In this document: piece by piece, positions 54,768-62,712 of the stretch | Layout of the letters: each line of letters begins with the position of its first letter | Numbering within the stretch: the stretch's first letter is position 1 | Source: Thermasporomyces sp040195635 | GTDB lineage: Bacteria > Actinomycetota > Actinomycetes > Propionibacteriales > Actinopolymorphaceae | Assembly: GCF_040195635.1 (NCBI RefSeq) | Contig: NZ_JBEFTX010000001.1 | Location: 1-64,000 of the forward strand | Direction: 5' to 3' | Length of the DNA stretch: 64,000 bases | Notes under the pieces: generated by a model | Seen by the model: only the letters and a program-made list of their open reading frames with translations | Database searches by the model: none | Told to the model about the DNA's origin: nothing | Made by a program: the position numbers and the translations under genes

Positions 54768-55766
54768 TCATGCTTGCTCTCGCCTTCGTTGCTCGGGCAC
54801 GGTCTCGTCCGTGGCCGGAACCCCACCGGCCAGCAGCAGGTAGAGCACCGCCATCCGCACCGCGACGCCGTTGGTGACCTGCTCCACGATCACCGACCGG
54901 GAAGAGTCGGCCACGTCGGCCGAGATCTCCATGCCACGGTTCATCGGACCCGGATGCATGACGAGGGCGTGCTCCGGCAGCGCGGCCATCCGTGCGGCGT
55001 CCAGCCCGTAGCGGCGGCTGTACTCGCGTGCGTTCGGGAAGAACGCCGGACTTCGGGGTCCCGGGTCGCTCCCGGGGGGATGCGGCATGCGTTCGCGCTG
55101 GACCCGCAGCATCATCACGACGTCGGTCTTCGGGAGCAGGGAGTCCAGGTCGTACGACGTCGCGCATGCCCAGCTCTCCACCCCCACCGGGAGCAGAGTC
55201 GGCGGCGCGACGAGCGTGACATCGGCGCCCAGGGTGGCGAGCAGTAGGACGTTGGAGCGCGCCACCCGGCTGTGCAGGACGTCGCCGACGATCGCGACCC
55301 GACGCCCGTCCAGGGCGCCCAGGTGGCGGCGCATCGTGAACGCGTCGAGGAGCGCCTGCGTCGGGTGCTCATGCGTACCGTCCCCGGCGTTGACCACGCT
55401 GCTGCGGATCCATCCGGATGACGCGAGCCGGTGTGGTGCCCCACTTGCCCAGTGCCGGACGACGACGGCATCGGCGCCCATGGCCTCGAGAGTGAGCGCG
55501 GTGTCCTTGAGGCTCTCGCCCTTCTCCACACTCGATCCCTTGGCGGAGAAGTTGATCACGTCCGCGGACAGGCGTTTGGCGGCCGCCTCGAACGAGATCC
55601 TCGTGCGGGTCGAGTCCTCGAAGAACAGATTGACGACCGTACGCCCGCGCAGGGTCGGCAGCTTCTTGATCGGCCGGTCGGCGAGCTCGCGCAGCTTCTC
55701 TGCCGTGTCGAGCACCAGCAGGGCTTCATCCCGGTCGAGATCGCCTGCGGAGAGCAGATGCTTCAC
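54768..55766 (-). CDS. pyrB: Aspartate carbamoyltransferase catalytic subunit
   Basis: Commits carbamoyl phosphate to pyrimidines. 332 aa. Carbamoyl-P site F-F-E-D-S-T-R-T-R, H-P-T-Q-A-L-L-D, and M-L-R-V-Q-R-E-R-M before a Pro/Gly-rich insertion (P-P-G-S-D-P-G-P-R-S-P). No pyrI is nearby, as expected for this form. GTG start overlaps the pyrR stop by four bases. Confidence 0.97.
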   Translation of the reverse strand: MKHLLSAGDLDRDEALLVLDTAEKLRELADRPIKKLPTLRGRTVVNLFFEDSTRTRISFEAAAKRLSADVINFSAKGSSVEKGESLKDTALTLEAMGADAVVVRHWASGAPHRLASSGWIRSSVVNAGDGTHEHPTQALLDAFTMRRHLGALDGRRVAIVGDVLHSRVARSNVLLLATLGADVTLVAPPTLLPVGVESWACATSYDLDSLLPKTDVVMMLRVQRERMPHPPGSDPGPRSPAFFPNAREYSRRYGLDAARMAALPEHALVMHPGPMNRGMEISADVADSSRSVIVEQVTNGVAVRMAVLYLLLAGGVPATDETVPEQRRREQA

Positions 55767-56389
55767 GGTGTCGCCTCCCCCGCGGTCGGGTCCTTCGCGA
55801 TCACGACGGCCTCACGACCATCGGACTCCCGCAGGAGCACCGTCACGCGTTCCTGGGCAGCGGTCGGGAGGTTCTTGCCCACGAAGTCGGCCCGGACCGG
55901 CAACTCGCGGTGCCCCCGGTCGACGAGAACGGCGAGCTGGACCGCCCGGGGACGGCCGATGTCGTCCAGGGCGGTGAGTGCGGCGCGGATCGTCCGGCCC
56001 GAGAAGAGGACGTCATCGACCAGGACCACCACGCGGCCGTCGATGCCGCCGTCAGGGATCTCGGTGTAGCCGAGGGCGCGGGTGGGGCGCATCCGGAGAT
56101 CGTCGCGGTACATCGTGACGTCGAGGGCGCCGATCCCGCCGAAGGAGCCCTCCACCGCGGCGATCCGCTCACCGATCCGGCGGGCCAGCTCGACCCCGCG
56201 GCTTGGAATGCCGAGCAGGACGACCTCGCGGGCGCCCTTGTTGCGTTCGAGGATCTCGTGGGCGACGCGGGTGAGCGCGCGGGAGATGTCGGCCTCGTCG
56301 AGGACCTCGCGCGCCGTGCCGTCACGGGCGTTGACCGGGGCACGGGACGCGGCGGCGGTCCTGTGCTGCGGATCATGGGCAGCAGGCAC
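55763..56389 (-). CDS. pyrR: PyrR bifunctional regulator / uracil phosphoribosyltransferase
   Basis: UMP/UTP-sensing RNA-binding repressor of the pyr operon with residual UPRTase activity. 208 aa. PRPP site V-V-L-V-D-D-V-L-F-S-G-R-T; G-I-P-S-R-G and G-T/I-x-M-Y-R-D-D-L patterns fit. The first ~25 residues are a non-conserved extension. GTG start after GGAAGGAGG. A PyrR-type RNA hairpin lies just upstream of that ribosome site. Confidence 0.95.
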   Translation of the reverse strand: MPAAHDPQHRTAAASRAPVNARDGTAREVLDEADISRALTRVAHEILERNKGAREVVLLGIPSRGVELARRIGERIAAVEGSFGGIGALDVTMYRDDLRMRPTRALGYTEIPDGGIDGRVVVLVDDVLFSGRTIRAALTALDDIGRPRAVQLAVLVDRGHRELPVRADFVGKNLPTAAQERVTVLLRESDGREAVVIAKDPTAGEATP

Positions 56390-56405
56390 CTGCCGAACCT
56401 CCTTC

Positions 56406-56423
56406 CCCGCCTCTCTGGACGGG
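56406..56423 (-). promoter_or_regulatory. PyrR-binding hairpin in the pyr operon leader
   Basis: On the minus strand CCCGTCCAGAGAGGCGGG folds with CCCG/CGGG, a bulged T, CC/GG and an AGAGA loop. It contains the PyrR recognition consensus (purine-UCC-N-G-N-GAGG-pyrimidine). The ribosome site GGAAGGAGG begins within a few bases, so bound PyrR would block translation of pyrR rather than attenuate transcription, as shown for Mycobacterium smegmatis. Confidence 0.85.
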
Positions 56424-56544
56424 TCGTTAAAGGATGTCGGACAACGCTTGAGACGGTAGCAGCCAGCCGGCCGAAGTCGGGTACCGCCGGCGTGTCGCCA
56501 GGCGCGTGAAGATCGTCAGAACGGTCCAGTTCCGTCGCGTCGGC

Positions 56545-56573
56545 TTGACGTGGAGGTCGCTCCGGGTTACCGT
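56545..56573 (+). promoter_or_regulatory. bldD promoter
   Basis: TTGACG (56545-56550) and TACCGT (56568-56573) with a 17-bp spacer, about 70 bp upstream of the bldD ATG. This is the best sigma-70-like promoter in the window. Confidence 0.7.
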
Positions 56574-56586
56574 CACGCTCCGTGAC
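56572..56586. promoter_or_regulatory. BldD-box-like operator at the bldD promoter
   Basis: GTCACGCTCCGTGAC agrees with nine of the ten fixed positions of the Streptomyces BldD consensus (nTnACnC-A/T-GnGTnAn) and is a 5-bp perfect inverted repeat. It overlaps the -10 and the expected start point, so binding should repress bldD itself. Confidence 0.65.
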
Positions 56587-56641
56587 CATCTTGGACGCGG
56601 CGTCTCCGTGTCCCTCGAAGATCAAGGATGAGTGAGCACGG

Positions 56642-57145
56642 ATGCCGAGCGACTACGCCAGGTCCCTGGGTGCGAAACTCCGCGCCATCAGGCAGCAGCA
56701 GGGGCTCTCCCTCCACGGGGTCGAGCAGAAGTCCAAGGGCCGCTGGAAGGCGGTCGTGGTCGGCTCGTACGAACGCGGAGACCGGGCAGTGACCGTCCAG
56801 AAGCTGTCCGAGCTAGCGGAGTTCTACGGCGTACCGATCACCGAGCTGCTCCCCGGCGTCGGTCCGATCGGCGCCGCCGCCGAGCCGCCGCCGCGGCTCG
56901 TCCTCGACCTCGAACGCCTCGGCCAGCTCGAAGGAGTCGAGGTCGCCCCGCTCGCCCGTTATGCCGCGACCATCCAGGCACAGCGCGGCGACTACAACGG
57001 GAAGGTGCTCTCGATCCGCCAGGAGGACATGCGCACCCTGGCCGTGATCTACGACGAGCGGCCCAGCATCCTCGCAGACCGGCTGGTCGCGTGGGGTGTG
57101 TTGAACGCCGAAGCGGCCGAGGCCGTCTCCGACGACGAGAGCTGA
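56642..57145 (+). CDS. bldD: BldD-type c-di-GMP-responsive transcriptional regulator
   Basis: A 167-residue developmental master-regulator homologue. Residues ~8-70 form the xre-type HTH (G-A-K-L-R-A-I-R-Q-Q-Q-G-L-S-L-H-G-V ... Y-E-R-G-D-R). The C-terminal domain has the c-di-GMP signature R115-G-D117, eight residues, R126-Q-E-D129, the pattern of Streptomyces BldD. c-di-GMP tetramers would dimerise it on DNA. ATG after AAGGATGAG. Divergent from pyrR and converging with nusB. Confidence 0.93.
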   Translation: MPSDYARSLGAKLRAIRQQQGLSLHGVEQKSKGRWKAVVVGSYERGDRAVTVQKLSELAEFYGVPITELLPGVGPIGAAAEPPPRLVLDLERLGQLEGVEVAPLARYAATIQAQRGDYNGKVLSIRQEDMRTLAVIYDERPSILADRLVAWGVLNAEAAEAVSDDES

Positions 57146-57227
57146 GCGAGGGCCGCGCCGCGCACTCTGCTCCCTCTTGCGGCGCCCCTTGGCCCGTCCA
57201 GGAAAGTGCGTCGGCGGAGCGATCAAC

Positions 57228-57265
57228 ACAGCCGCCCTGCCACGGGTTCGTGGCGGGGCGGCTGT
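57228..57265. terminator. Bidirectional terminator between bldD and nusB
   Basis: Stem of 16 bp with one G-T wobble: ACAGCCGCCCTGCCAC (57228-57243), loop GGGTTC, and GTGGCGGGGCGGCTGT. It stands between two convergent genes, 8 bp beyond the nusB stop. No T-run on either side. Confidence 0.8.
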
Positions 57266-57272
57266 CCCATCG

Positions 57273-57683
57273 TCAGGTCAGCAGGGTCGGCTTGAGCTCG
57301 AGCAGCCGCGCCAGGAGCCCGTTGACGAACGCTGGAGCCTCCTCGCCGGACAGCTCCCGCGCCATGCGTACGGCCTCGCTGATCGCCACCGGGTCAGGCA
57401 CGTCGTCGGCGTAGAGAAGCTCGTAGGCCCCGAGCCGGAGGATGTTGCGGTCGACGGGCGCCATCCGCGCGAGGCTCCACCCCTTGGCGTGCTCGCCCAG
57501 GAGCTCGTCCAGGCGTTCGGCGTGTGTCTCCACCCCTTCGACGAGCCGGACGGTGTAGTCCGAAATGGGCGGATCGGCGGCCTCACGCCGATCCGCAAGG
57601 GTGCTGAGCCGTGACCGGTCGCGCAGCTCGGCCTCGTAGAGGACCTCGAGCGCCCGCTGCCGCGCCTTCGTCCGCGCCGGCAC
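57273..57683 (-). CDS. nusB: Transcription antitermination factor NusB
   Basis: RNA-binding helical protein for rRNA antitermination, 136 aa. Pattern A-R-T-K-A-R-Q-R-A-L-E-V-L-Y-E-A, then M-A-P-V-D-R-N-I-L-R-L-G-A-Y-E-L-L and A-I-S-E-A-V-R-M-A-R-E-L. GTG start four bases after the efp stop. Confidence 0.96.
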   Translation of the reverse strand: MPARTKARQRALEVLYEAELRDRSRLSTLADRREAADPPISDYTVRLVEGVETHAERLDELLGEHAKGWSLARMAPVDRNILRLGAYELLYADDVPDPVAISEAVRMARELSGEEAPAFVNGLLARLLELKPTLLT

Positions 57684-57687
57684 CGGA

Positions 57688-58245
57688 CTACACCCTCCCG
57701 AGGTAGTCGCCTGAGCGGGTGTCGACCTTGACCTTCTCGCCAGTGGTGATGAACAGCGGCACCTGGATCTCGTACCCCGTCTCCAGTCGGGCCGGCTTGG
57801 TACCGCCGCTGGACCGATCGCCCTGCAGCCCCGGCTCGGTGTACTCGATCGCCAGCTCCACCGAGGCGGGAAGGTCGATGTAGAGCGGCGTCCCCTCGTG
57901 CACCGCCACGGTCGCCGACTGGTTCTCGAGCAGGAAGTGCGACGCCTCGCCCACGACGTCGGGCGAGAGCGGCAGCTGGTCATAGGTCGTCGAGTCCATG
58001 AAGACGTAGGACTCCCCGTCGTTGTAGAGGTAGGTCATCTCGCGCCGGTCGACGGTGGCGACCTCGACCTTCACGTCTGCGTTGAACGTCTTGTCGACGA
58101 CCTTGCCGGAGAGCACGCTCTTGAGCTTCGTCCGGACCACAGCGCCGCCTTTGCCCGGCTTGTGGTGCTGGAACCACAGGACGCTCCAGAGCTGCCCGTC
58201 GAGGTTGAGAACCATGCCGTTCTTGAGGTCGTTCGTGGTGGCCAC
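57688..58245 (-). CDS. efp: Elongation factor P
   Basis: Relieves ribosome stalling at polyproline. 185 aa, three beta-barrels. The loop that contacts the tRNA is H-H-K-P-G-K-G-G-A, with Lys at the tip. No modification genes (epmA/epmB) are seen here, as expected for actinobacteria with unmodified Lys and a Pro-rich loop. GTG start; followed directly by nusB. Confidence 0.96.
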   Translation of the reverse strand: MATTNDLKNGMVLNLDGQLWSVLWFQHHKPGKGGAVVRTKLKSVLSGKVVDKTFNADVKVEVATVDRREMTYLYNDGESYVFMDSTTYDQLPLSPDVVGEASHFLLENQSATVAVHEGTPLYIDLPASVELAIEYTEPGLQGDRSSGGTKPARLETGYEIQVPLFITTGEKVKVDTRSGDYLGRV

Positions 58246-58330
58246 TGCAGTCTCGCCTCTCAGCTCCTGGTTGGTGCGTGTCGGTCCGGCGGGTCTGCCG
58301 GGCACGCGCTCATCGACTCCCGCGTCCGGC

Positions 58331-59416
58331 TCAGTCGAGGACGAGCAGGTCTCTGGTGGTCGGGGTGAGCAGCTCCGGTCGGCCACCGCGCACGATCACG
58401 GTGTCCTCGATGCGGACGCCGCCGCGGTCCGGAAGATAGATCCCGGGTTCGACGGTGACGGGAGCGCGACCGCCGAGTTTACCCTCCGCAGTCCTGGCGA
58501 AGAACGGGTCCTCGTGGATCTGAAGCCCCACTCCGTGGCCCAGACCATGGGTGAACCGCTCGCCATAGCCTGCCTCGGCCACCACGTCTCGGGCGGCGGC
58601 GTCGACGTCGGCGAGCTTGGCCCCCGGCGCGACCGCGTGCCGGGCGGCGCGTTGTGCGGTGCGTACGACGTCGTAGATCTCCCGCTGCCATTCGACGGGC
58701 TCGCCGCCCACCACGAACGTGCGCGTGCAGTCGGCGTGGTATCCGGCGTGTCTGGCGCCGAAGTCGATGGTGAGGAAGTCGCCGCGCTCCAGCTCGCGAT
58801 CCGTGGGCTGATGGTGCGGGATGGCTGCGTGCGGGCCGGATGCGACGATCGTGGCGAATGCGAGGCCTTCGGCGCCTTCGGCGTACATCCGGTATTCGAG
58901 GTCCCGCGCGATGGCACGCTCGGTCCGTCCCAGCAACGTGGTGCCGAGCAGTCCCTCCAAGGCCCGGCACGACATCGCACAGGCGGTACGAATGTGGTCC
59001 AGCTCGGTATCGTCCTTCTCGATCCGCAAGCCCTCGACGGCCCGCGCCAGCGTCGGCGTCTCGAGCCCGGCGTGGTCGCTGTGGATCGCGGCCAGAGCGT
59101 CGACGGTCAACGCATGTGTCTCCACGCCCAGCCGGGTGACGGGTATCTCCACAGCGTGCTGGACCAGGACAGGCAGCAGGCGCCGGTCGACCACGATGTC
59201 GACGTCAGGGCACTCCGCCGCCGCCTGGTCGCCGTAACGGCCGTCCGTCGCGAGGACGCACGTGCCGTCCACCGCCACCAGAAGGGCAGCGTTGGAGCCG
59301 GTGAAACCGGACAGGTAACGGACGTTGACCAGGGCGCTCACCAACGCGGCCGGAACGTCCGTGCCGGCCAGGACGCTGCGAAGCCGCTCTCGCCGGGCGG
59401 CATGGATGTCGGGCAC
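58331..59416 (-). CDS. pepQ: M24 family Xaa-Pro peptidase
   Basis: Proline-specific aminopeptidase, 361 aa. N-terminal creatinase-like domain (Y-L-S-G-F-T-G-S-N-A-A-L) and pita-bread metal domain: I-D-F-G-A-R, C-T-R-T-F-V, H-G-L-G-H-G-V-G, E-P-G-I-Y, and V-R-I-E-D-T. All five metal ligands are present. GTG at 59416 or 59452 could start it. Lies between aroQ and efp, the usual actinobacterial order. Confidence 0.92.
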   Translation of the reverse strand: MPDIHAARRERLRSVLAGTDVPAALVSALVNVRYLSGFTGSNAALLVAVDGTCVLATDGRYGDQAAAECPDVDIVVDRRLLPVLVQHAVEIPVTRLGVETHALTVDALAAIHSDHAGLETPTLARAVEGLRIEKDDTELDHIRTACAMSCRALEGLLGTTLLGRTERAIARDLEYRMYAEGAEGLAFATIVASGPHAAIPHHQPTDRELERGDFLTIDFGARHAGYHADCTRTFVVGGEPVEWQREIYDVVRTAQRAARHAVAPGAKLADVDAAARDVVAEAGYGERFTHGLGHGVGLQIHEDPFFARTAEGKLGGRAPVTVEPGIYLPDRGGVRIEDTVIVRGGRPELLTPTTRDLLVLD

Positions 59417-59461
59417 GACATCCAGCCAAGCGCGGGAGTGAGGTCCCCGCAAGTCGAAACG

Positions 59462-59902
59462 TCAGCGAGGTGTTCCGGGCAGGTTCGCCAGGGCGCGGAG
59501 CGCGAGCCGGTAGGAGTCGAACCCGAACCCCGCGATGGTGCCGGTCGCGACCCCTGAGACGACGCTCGTGTGCCGGAACTCCTCGCGGCGCCCGGGGTTC
59601 GTGAGGTGCACCTCGATGAGCGGCGCCGTGAGCTGTGCACACGCGTCGCGGACGGCGTAGGAGTAGTGCGTGAAGGCCGCGGGGTTGAGGACGACCGGTG
59701 TGGAGGCGTCGGCCGCCTCGTGCAGCCAGCGGATCAGCTCGGCCTCGCTGTCGGTCTGGCGTACGTCGACGTCGAGGCCGAGTTCCGCTCCGGTCTTGCC
59801 GCACTCGGCGGCCAGGTCGGAGTAGGACAGCGAGCCGTAGACGTCCGGTTCCCTGGAACCGAGGCGGGCGAGGTTGGGGCCGTTCAGGACGAGTACGCGC
59901 AC
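59462..59902 (-). CDS. aroQ: 3-dehydroquinate dehydratase, type II
   Basis: Third shikimate-pathway step. 146 aa. L-N-G-P-N-L-A-R-L-G-S-R-E-P-D-V-Y-G with the catalytic Arg/Tyr loop, N-P-A-A-F-T-H-Y-S and E-V-H-L-T-N. The GTG start has TAGGCT six bases upstream on the minus strand (59914-59909), suggesting a leaderless message. Separated from aroB by two plus-strand genes. Confidence 0.95.
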   Translation of the reverse strand: MRVLVLNGPNLARLGSREPDVYGSLSYSDLAAECGKTGAELGLDVDVRQTDSEAELIRWLHEAADASTPVVLNPAAFTHYSYAVRDACAQLTAPLIEVHLTNPGRREEFRHTSVVSGVATGTIAGFGFDSYRLALRALANLPGTPR

Positions 59903-60066
59903 GTGCTCAGCCTAGTGTCCGCCCCGGTGATCATGATCGGCTCGCAGAGGCAGGCGCGGCCGGCCTGACCCGGTTTTCGCCGGAGTGCTCGCCGGAAATG
60001 CTCCATTGGCACCAGCCGGACATGGCGCCTACCGGTCGCCGTGGCGACTCCCGGCGTCACGGCGGC

Positions 60067-60072
60067 TAGCAT
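60067..60072 (+). promoter_or_regulatory. -10 element of the L7/L12-like gene (leaderless)
   Basis: TAGCAT ends six bases before the GTG at 60079; no ribosome site is present. Same arrangement as at serB, the NUDIX gene and aroQ. Confidence 0.55.
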
Positions 60073-60078
60073 CCTCTC

Positions 60079-60567
60079 GTGAACGATCTGCTGCTCATCC
60101 TTCTCGTCGGGGCGGTGATCGTCGTCGTCTTGTTCGTCCTCCGCTCGAGAGACGCGAAGCAGCCGAGCGTCGAGGAGCAGCAGAAACCAGGGCCGACCAA
60201 GCTTTTGTCGCAGCCGATCGACCCCATGGTGCTCTCCGTCGTGGTCGGCCTGCTCGGTCGGAGCAGGAAGGTCCAGGCGGTGAAGGAGCTCATGCGGGCC
60301 ACCGGCCTGGGCCTCGCCGACGCGCGGGCCCTTGTCGATGCCATCCAGACCGGCCACCGCCCGCCGGCGACCGTGATCACGGGTGAGGCAGTGGACATCA
60401 GCCCTCGCGCCGACGACGGGATGCCGGCGGCCCCCGGAGAGCGTGGACTCGCCGAACGCGCCCGCAGCCTGCGCGCCGCCGGGCGGGAGGTCGAGGCGAT
60501 CCGGCTGGTCTGCGACGAGACCGGCATGGACATCCCGGACGCCCAGAAGTTCGTCCGCTCCCTCTGA
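60079..60567 (+). CDS. Membrane-anchored protein with ribosomal L7/L12 C-terminal-like domains
   Basis: A 162-residue protein. Residues ~3-22 are a hydrophobic anchor (L-L-L-I-L-L-V-G-A-V-I-V-V-V-L-F-V), followed by a charged linker. Residues ~60-92 (K-V-Q-A-V-K-E-L-M-R-A-T-G-L-G-L-A-D-A) follow the helix-turn pattern of the L7/L12 C-terminal domain, and ~133-162 (E-V-E-A-I-R-L-V-C-D-E-T-G) repeat it partly. The function is unknown. It lies divergent from aroQ, inside the aro cluster. Confidence 0.75.
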   Translation: MNDLLLILLVGAVIVVVLFVLRSRDAKQPSVEEQQKPGPTKLLSQPIDPMVLSVVVGLLGRSRKVQAVKELMRATGLGLADARALVDAIQTGHRPPATVITGEAVDISPRADDGMPAAPGERGLAERARSLRAAGREVEAIRLVCDETGMDIPDAQKFVRSL

Positions 60568-60708
60568 GTGGCTCTTTGCCCGACCTGACTCCCGGTTGCC
60601 TCGGCCCGATGCCGGGCAGGTAGCCCAGGGGAACCATCCGGACCGGCCACCCATTCCGACCCCTCCACGCGACGCTGCGCGAACGCCGGCCGGGAAGGAG
60701 GAGGTTCG

Positions 60709-60969
60709 ATGGCGATCTGCGAGGTATGCGGGAACGACTACTGGATGGCCTTCGAGGTACGCACCACCGCCGGCAAGGCGCACACCTTCGACTCGTTCGA
60801 GTGCGCCATCCATCGACTGGCACCGGTCTGTGAGCAGTGCGGGTGCCGCATCGTCGGGCACGGCGTCGAGGTCGCCGGACAGTTCTTCTGCGGCGCCCAC
60901 TGTGCCCGCGTGTCGGGCATCGAGCACGGCGACGAGGTCAGGGACACCGCGGGAGCACGCCCGTCCTAG
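60709..60969 (+). CDS. Small cysteine-rich zinc-binding-type protein
   Basis: An 86-residue protein with Cys-x2-Cys (C-E-V-C), a mid Cys in F-E-C-A-I-H, Cys-x2-Cys-x1-Cys (C-E-Q-C-G-C) and C-G-A-H-C: eight cysteines plus histidines arranged as two zinc knuckles. Very similar short proteins are common in actinobacteria and are sometimes labelled metallothionein; I know of no proven role. Strong GGAAGGAGGAGG ribosome site. A 16-bp-stem hairpin follows it. Confidence 0.82.
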   Translation: MAICEVCGNDYWMAFEVRTTAGKAHTFDSFECAIHRLAPVCEQCGCRIVGHGVEVAGQFFCGAHCARVSGIEHGDEVRDTAGARPS

Positions 60970-61021
60970 CACTGTGGGCGCTGCGCGGATCCGGCGCGGC
61001 CTGGCTCTGGGGCCGGTCCAC

Positions 61022-61057
61022 CCGGAGTCACGTGACTTGGGAGTCACGTGACTTCGG
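61022..61057. terminator. Bidirectional terminator made of two CACGTG palindromes
   Basis: Two copies of AGTCACGTGACT (61026-61037 and 61042-61053) are each self-complementary and pair with each other across a TGGG loop. Flanking CCGG/TCGG extends the stem to 16 bp with one wobble. It sits between the convergent stops of the cysteine-rich gene (60969) and aroB (61079). Confidence 0.8.
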
Positions 61058-61078
61058 AGTGGTCGCCCGAGAGCCAGG

Positions 61079-62215
61079 TCATCCGGTCAGTGCGTCGTAG
61101 GCCTCTCGGAGCATGGTGACATCGGGGCCTTCGAGGATGCCCGGCTTGGCCAGTCCGTCCAGGACGACGAACCGCAGCGTGTCTCCCCTGGCCTTCTTGT
61201 CGACCCGCATGCCGGCGAGAAGCGTCGGCCACTGGTGGGGACGGTAGGACGTGGGGAGGTCGAGGCTGTCCAGGATCTCCCGGTGCCGCTGCGCTGTCCC
61301 GGCATCCAACCGGCCGGCCAACCTGGCCAGTTCCGCGACGTACACCAGCCCGACCGAGACCGCCTGCCCGTGCCGCCACTGGTAGCCCTCGGCACGTTCC
61401 AGGGCGTGGCCGAACGTGTGACCGTAGTTGAGCACCTCGCGGCCGAGCCCTCCGCCGCTGGTGGCGGCCGTCTCGGTGAGGTCGTCTGCCACGACCGCGG
61501 CCTTCACCCGGACCGAACGCTCGACGAGGTCCTGGGTGACCGGGCCGTCCGGACGTAGGGCGGCAGCCGGATCGCGTTCGATGAGGTCGAGGATCACCGG
61601 GTCGGCGATGAAGCCGCACTTGACGACCTCGGCGAGGCCGCTGGCATAGTCGTCGGCAGGGAGGGTACGCAGGGTGGCCAGATCGCAGAGCACCCCGGCG
61701 GGTTCGTGGAAGGCGCCGACCAGGTTCTTGCCCTCAGGGGTGTTGATCCCGGTCTTGCCGCCCAGTGCGGCGTCGACCATCCCCGCCAGTGTGGTCGGGA
61801 CCTGGACGACGCGGACACCGCGCAGCCAGGTAGCCGCGACAAAACCCGCGAGATCGGTCGTCGCACCACCACCCACCCCCACCACCACGTCTGAGCGGGT
61901 GAAGCCCCAGCGCCCGAGTGAGGACCAGCAGGTGGCGGCGACCTGCGCCGTCTTGGCCTGCTCGGCGTCGGGTACGTCGAGCAGGTGCACGACGTACCCG
62001 TGTCCGGCGAGGTCGTGCCAGATCGCTTCGGCGACGTCGATGAGCGCGGCCTGGTGGACGAGGGCGACCCGGCGGGTCTCCGGCCCGAGCAGGCCGGACA
62101 GTTCCTCGAGGACTCCCGTGCCGACGACCACGTCGTAGGGCTTCGCCGTCTCGACCCGCACCCGCGTCGGCTCGGGTGCGTTCCGGCCCGACTTTTCCGC
62201 CCCCGCGTCGGTCAT
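61079..62215 (-). CDS. aroB: 3-dehydroquinate synthase
   Basis: Second shikimate-pathway step, NAD- and Zn-dependent. 378 aa. V-G-V-G-G-G-A-T-T-D-L-A-G-F-V-A-A, P-T-T-L-A-G-M-V-D-A-A-L-G-G-K-T-G-I-N, and the zinc-site N-Y-G-H-T-F-G-H. ATG overlaps the aroK stop by four bases. Confidence 0.96.
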   Translation of the reverse strand: MTDAGAEKSGRNAPEPTRVRVETAKPYDVVVGTGVLEELSGLLGPETRRVALVHQAALIDVAEAIWHDLAGHGYVVHLLDVPDAEQAKTAQVAATCWSSLGRWGFTRSDVVVGVGGGATTDLAGFVAATWLRGVRVVQVPTTLAGMVDAALGGKTGINTPEGKNLVGAFHEPAGVLCDLATLRTLPADDYASGLAEVVKCGFIADPVILDLIERDPAAALRPDGPVTQDLVERSVRVKAAVVADDLTETAATSGGGLGREVLNYGHTFGHALERAEGYQWRHGQAVSVGLVYVAELARLAGRLDAGTAQRHREILDSLDLPTSYRPHQWPTLLAGMRVDKKARGDTLRFVVLDGLAKPGILEGPDVTMLREAYDALTG

Positions 62216-62712
62216 GACAGGAACCTCACGATCTCGTCGGCGATGTCGTCGGGCTCGCGCCCGTCGGTGCTGACGGCCACGGTGGCCACCTCGGCGTACA
62301 GCGGGCGCCTCGCGTCGAGAAGCTGCTTCAGCTGTCCCCGGACGTTGCCCAGCAGCAGCGGTCGGGAGGTGGCCAACCCGACCCGGCGAACCGCGTGGGT
62401 CAGCGACACGTCGAGGAAGACGACCCGCTGGGAGCACAGGTCCTTGCGGGTGCGGTCGTCGAGGACGGCGCCGCCGCCGAGCGCGAGGACGCCCCCGTGC
62501 TCGGCGAGAGCCGTCTTGACCGCGGTCCGCTCGAGCGCCCGGAACGCCGGCTCGCCCTGCTCGACGAAGATGTCGGAGATCGCGGTGCCGGCCTTCGCCT
62601 CCACGTCGGCGTCGGTGTCGCGGAACCCCACCTCAAGGCGCGCGGCGACGAGCTCTCCGATGGTGGTCTTGCCTGATCCTGGCGGGCCGATCAGGACGAC
62701 CTTCGGCGCCAT
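62212..62712 (-). CDS. aroK: Shikimate kinase
   Basis: Phosphorylates shikimate at O3. 166 aa. P-loop G-P-P-G-S-G-K-T-T, shikimate-binding R-D-T-D-A-D and G-G-G-A-V-L; lid region R-P-L-L. ATG shares one base with the aroC stop. Confidence 0.96.
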   Translation of the reverse strand: MAPKVVLIGPPGSGKTTIGELVAARLEVGFRDTDADVEAKAGTAISDIFVEQGEPAFRALERTAVKTALAEHGGVLALGGGAVLDDRTRKDLCSQRVVFLDVSLTHAVRRVGLATSRPLLLGNVRGQLKQLLDARRPLYAEVATVAVSTDGREPDDIADEIVRFLS

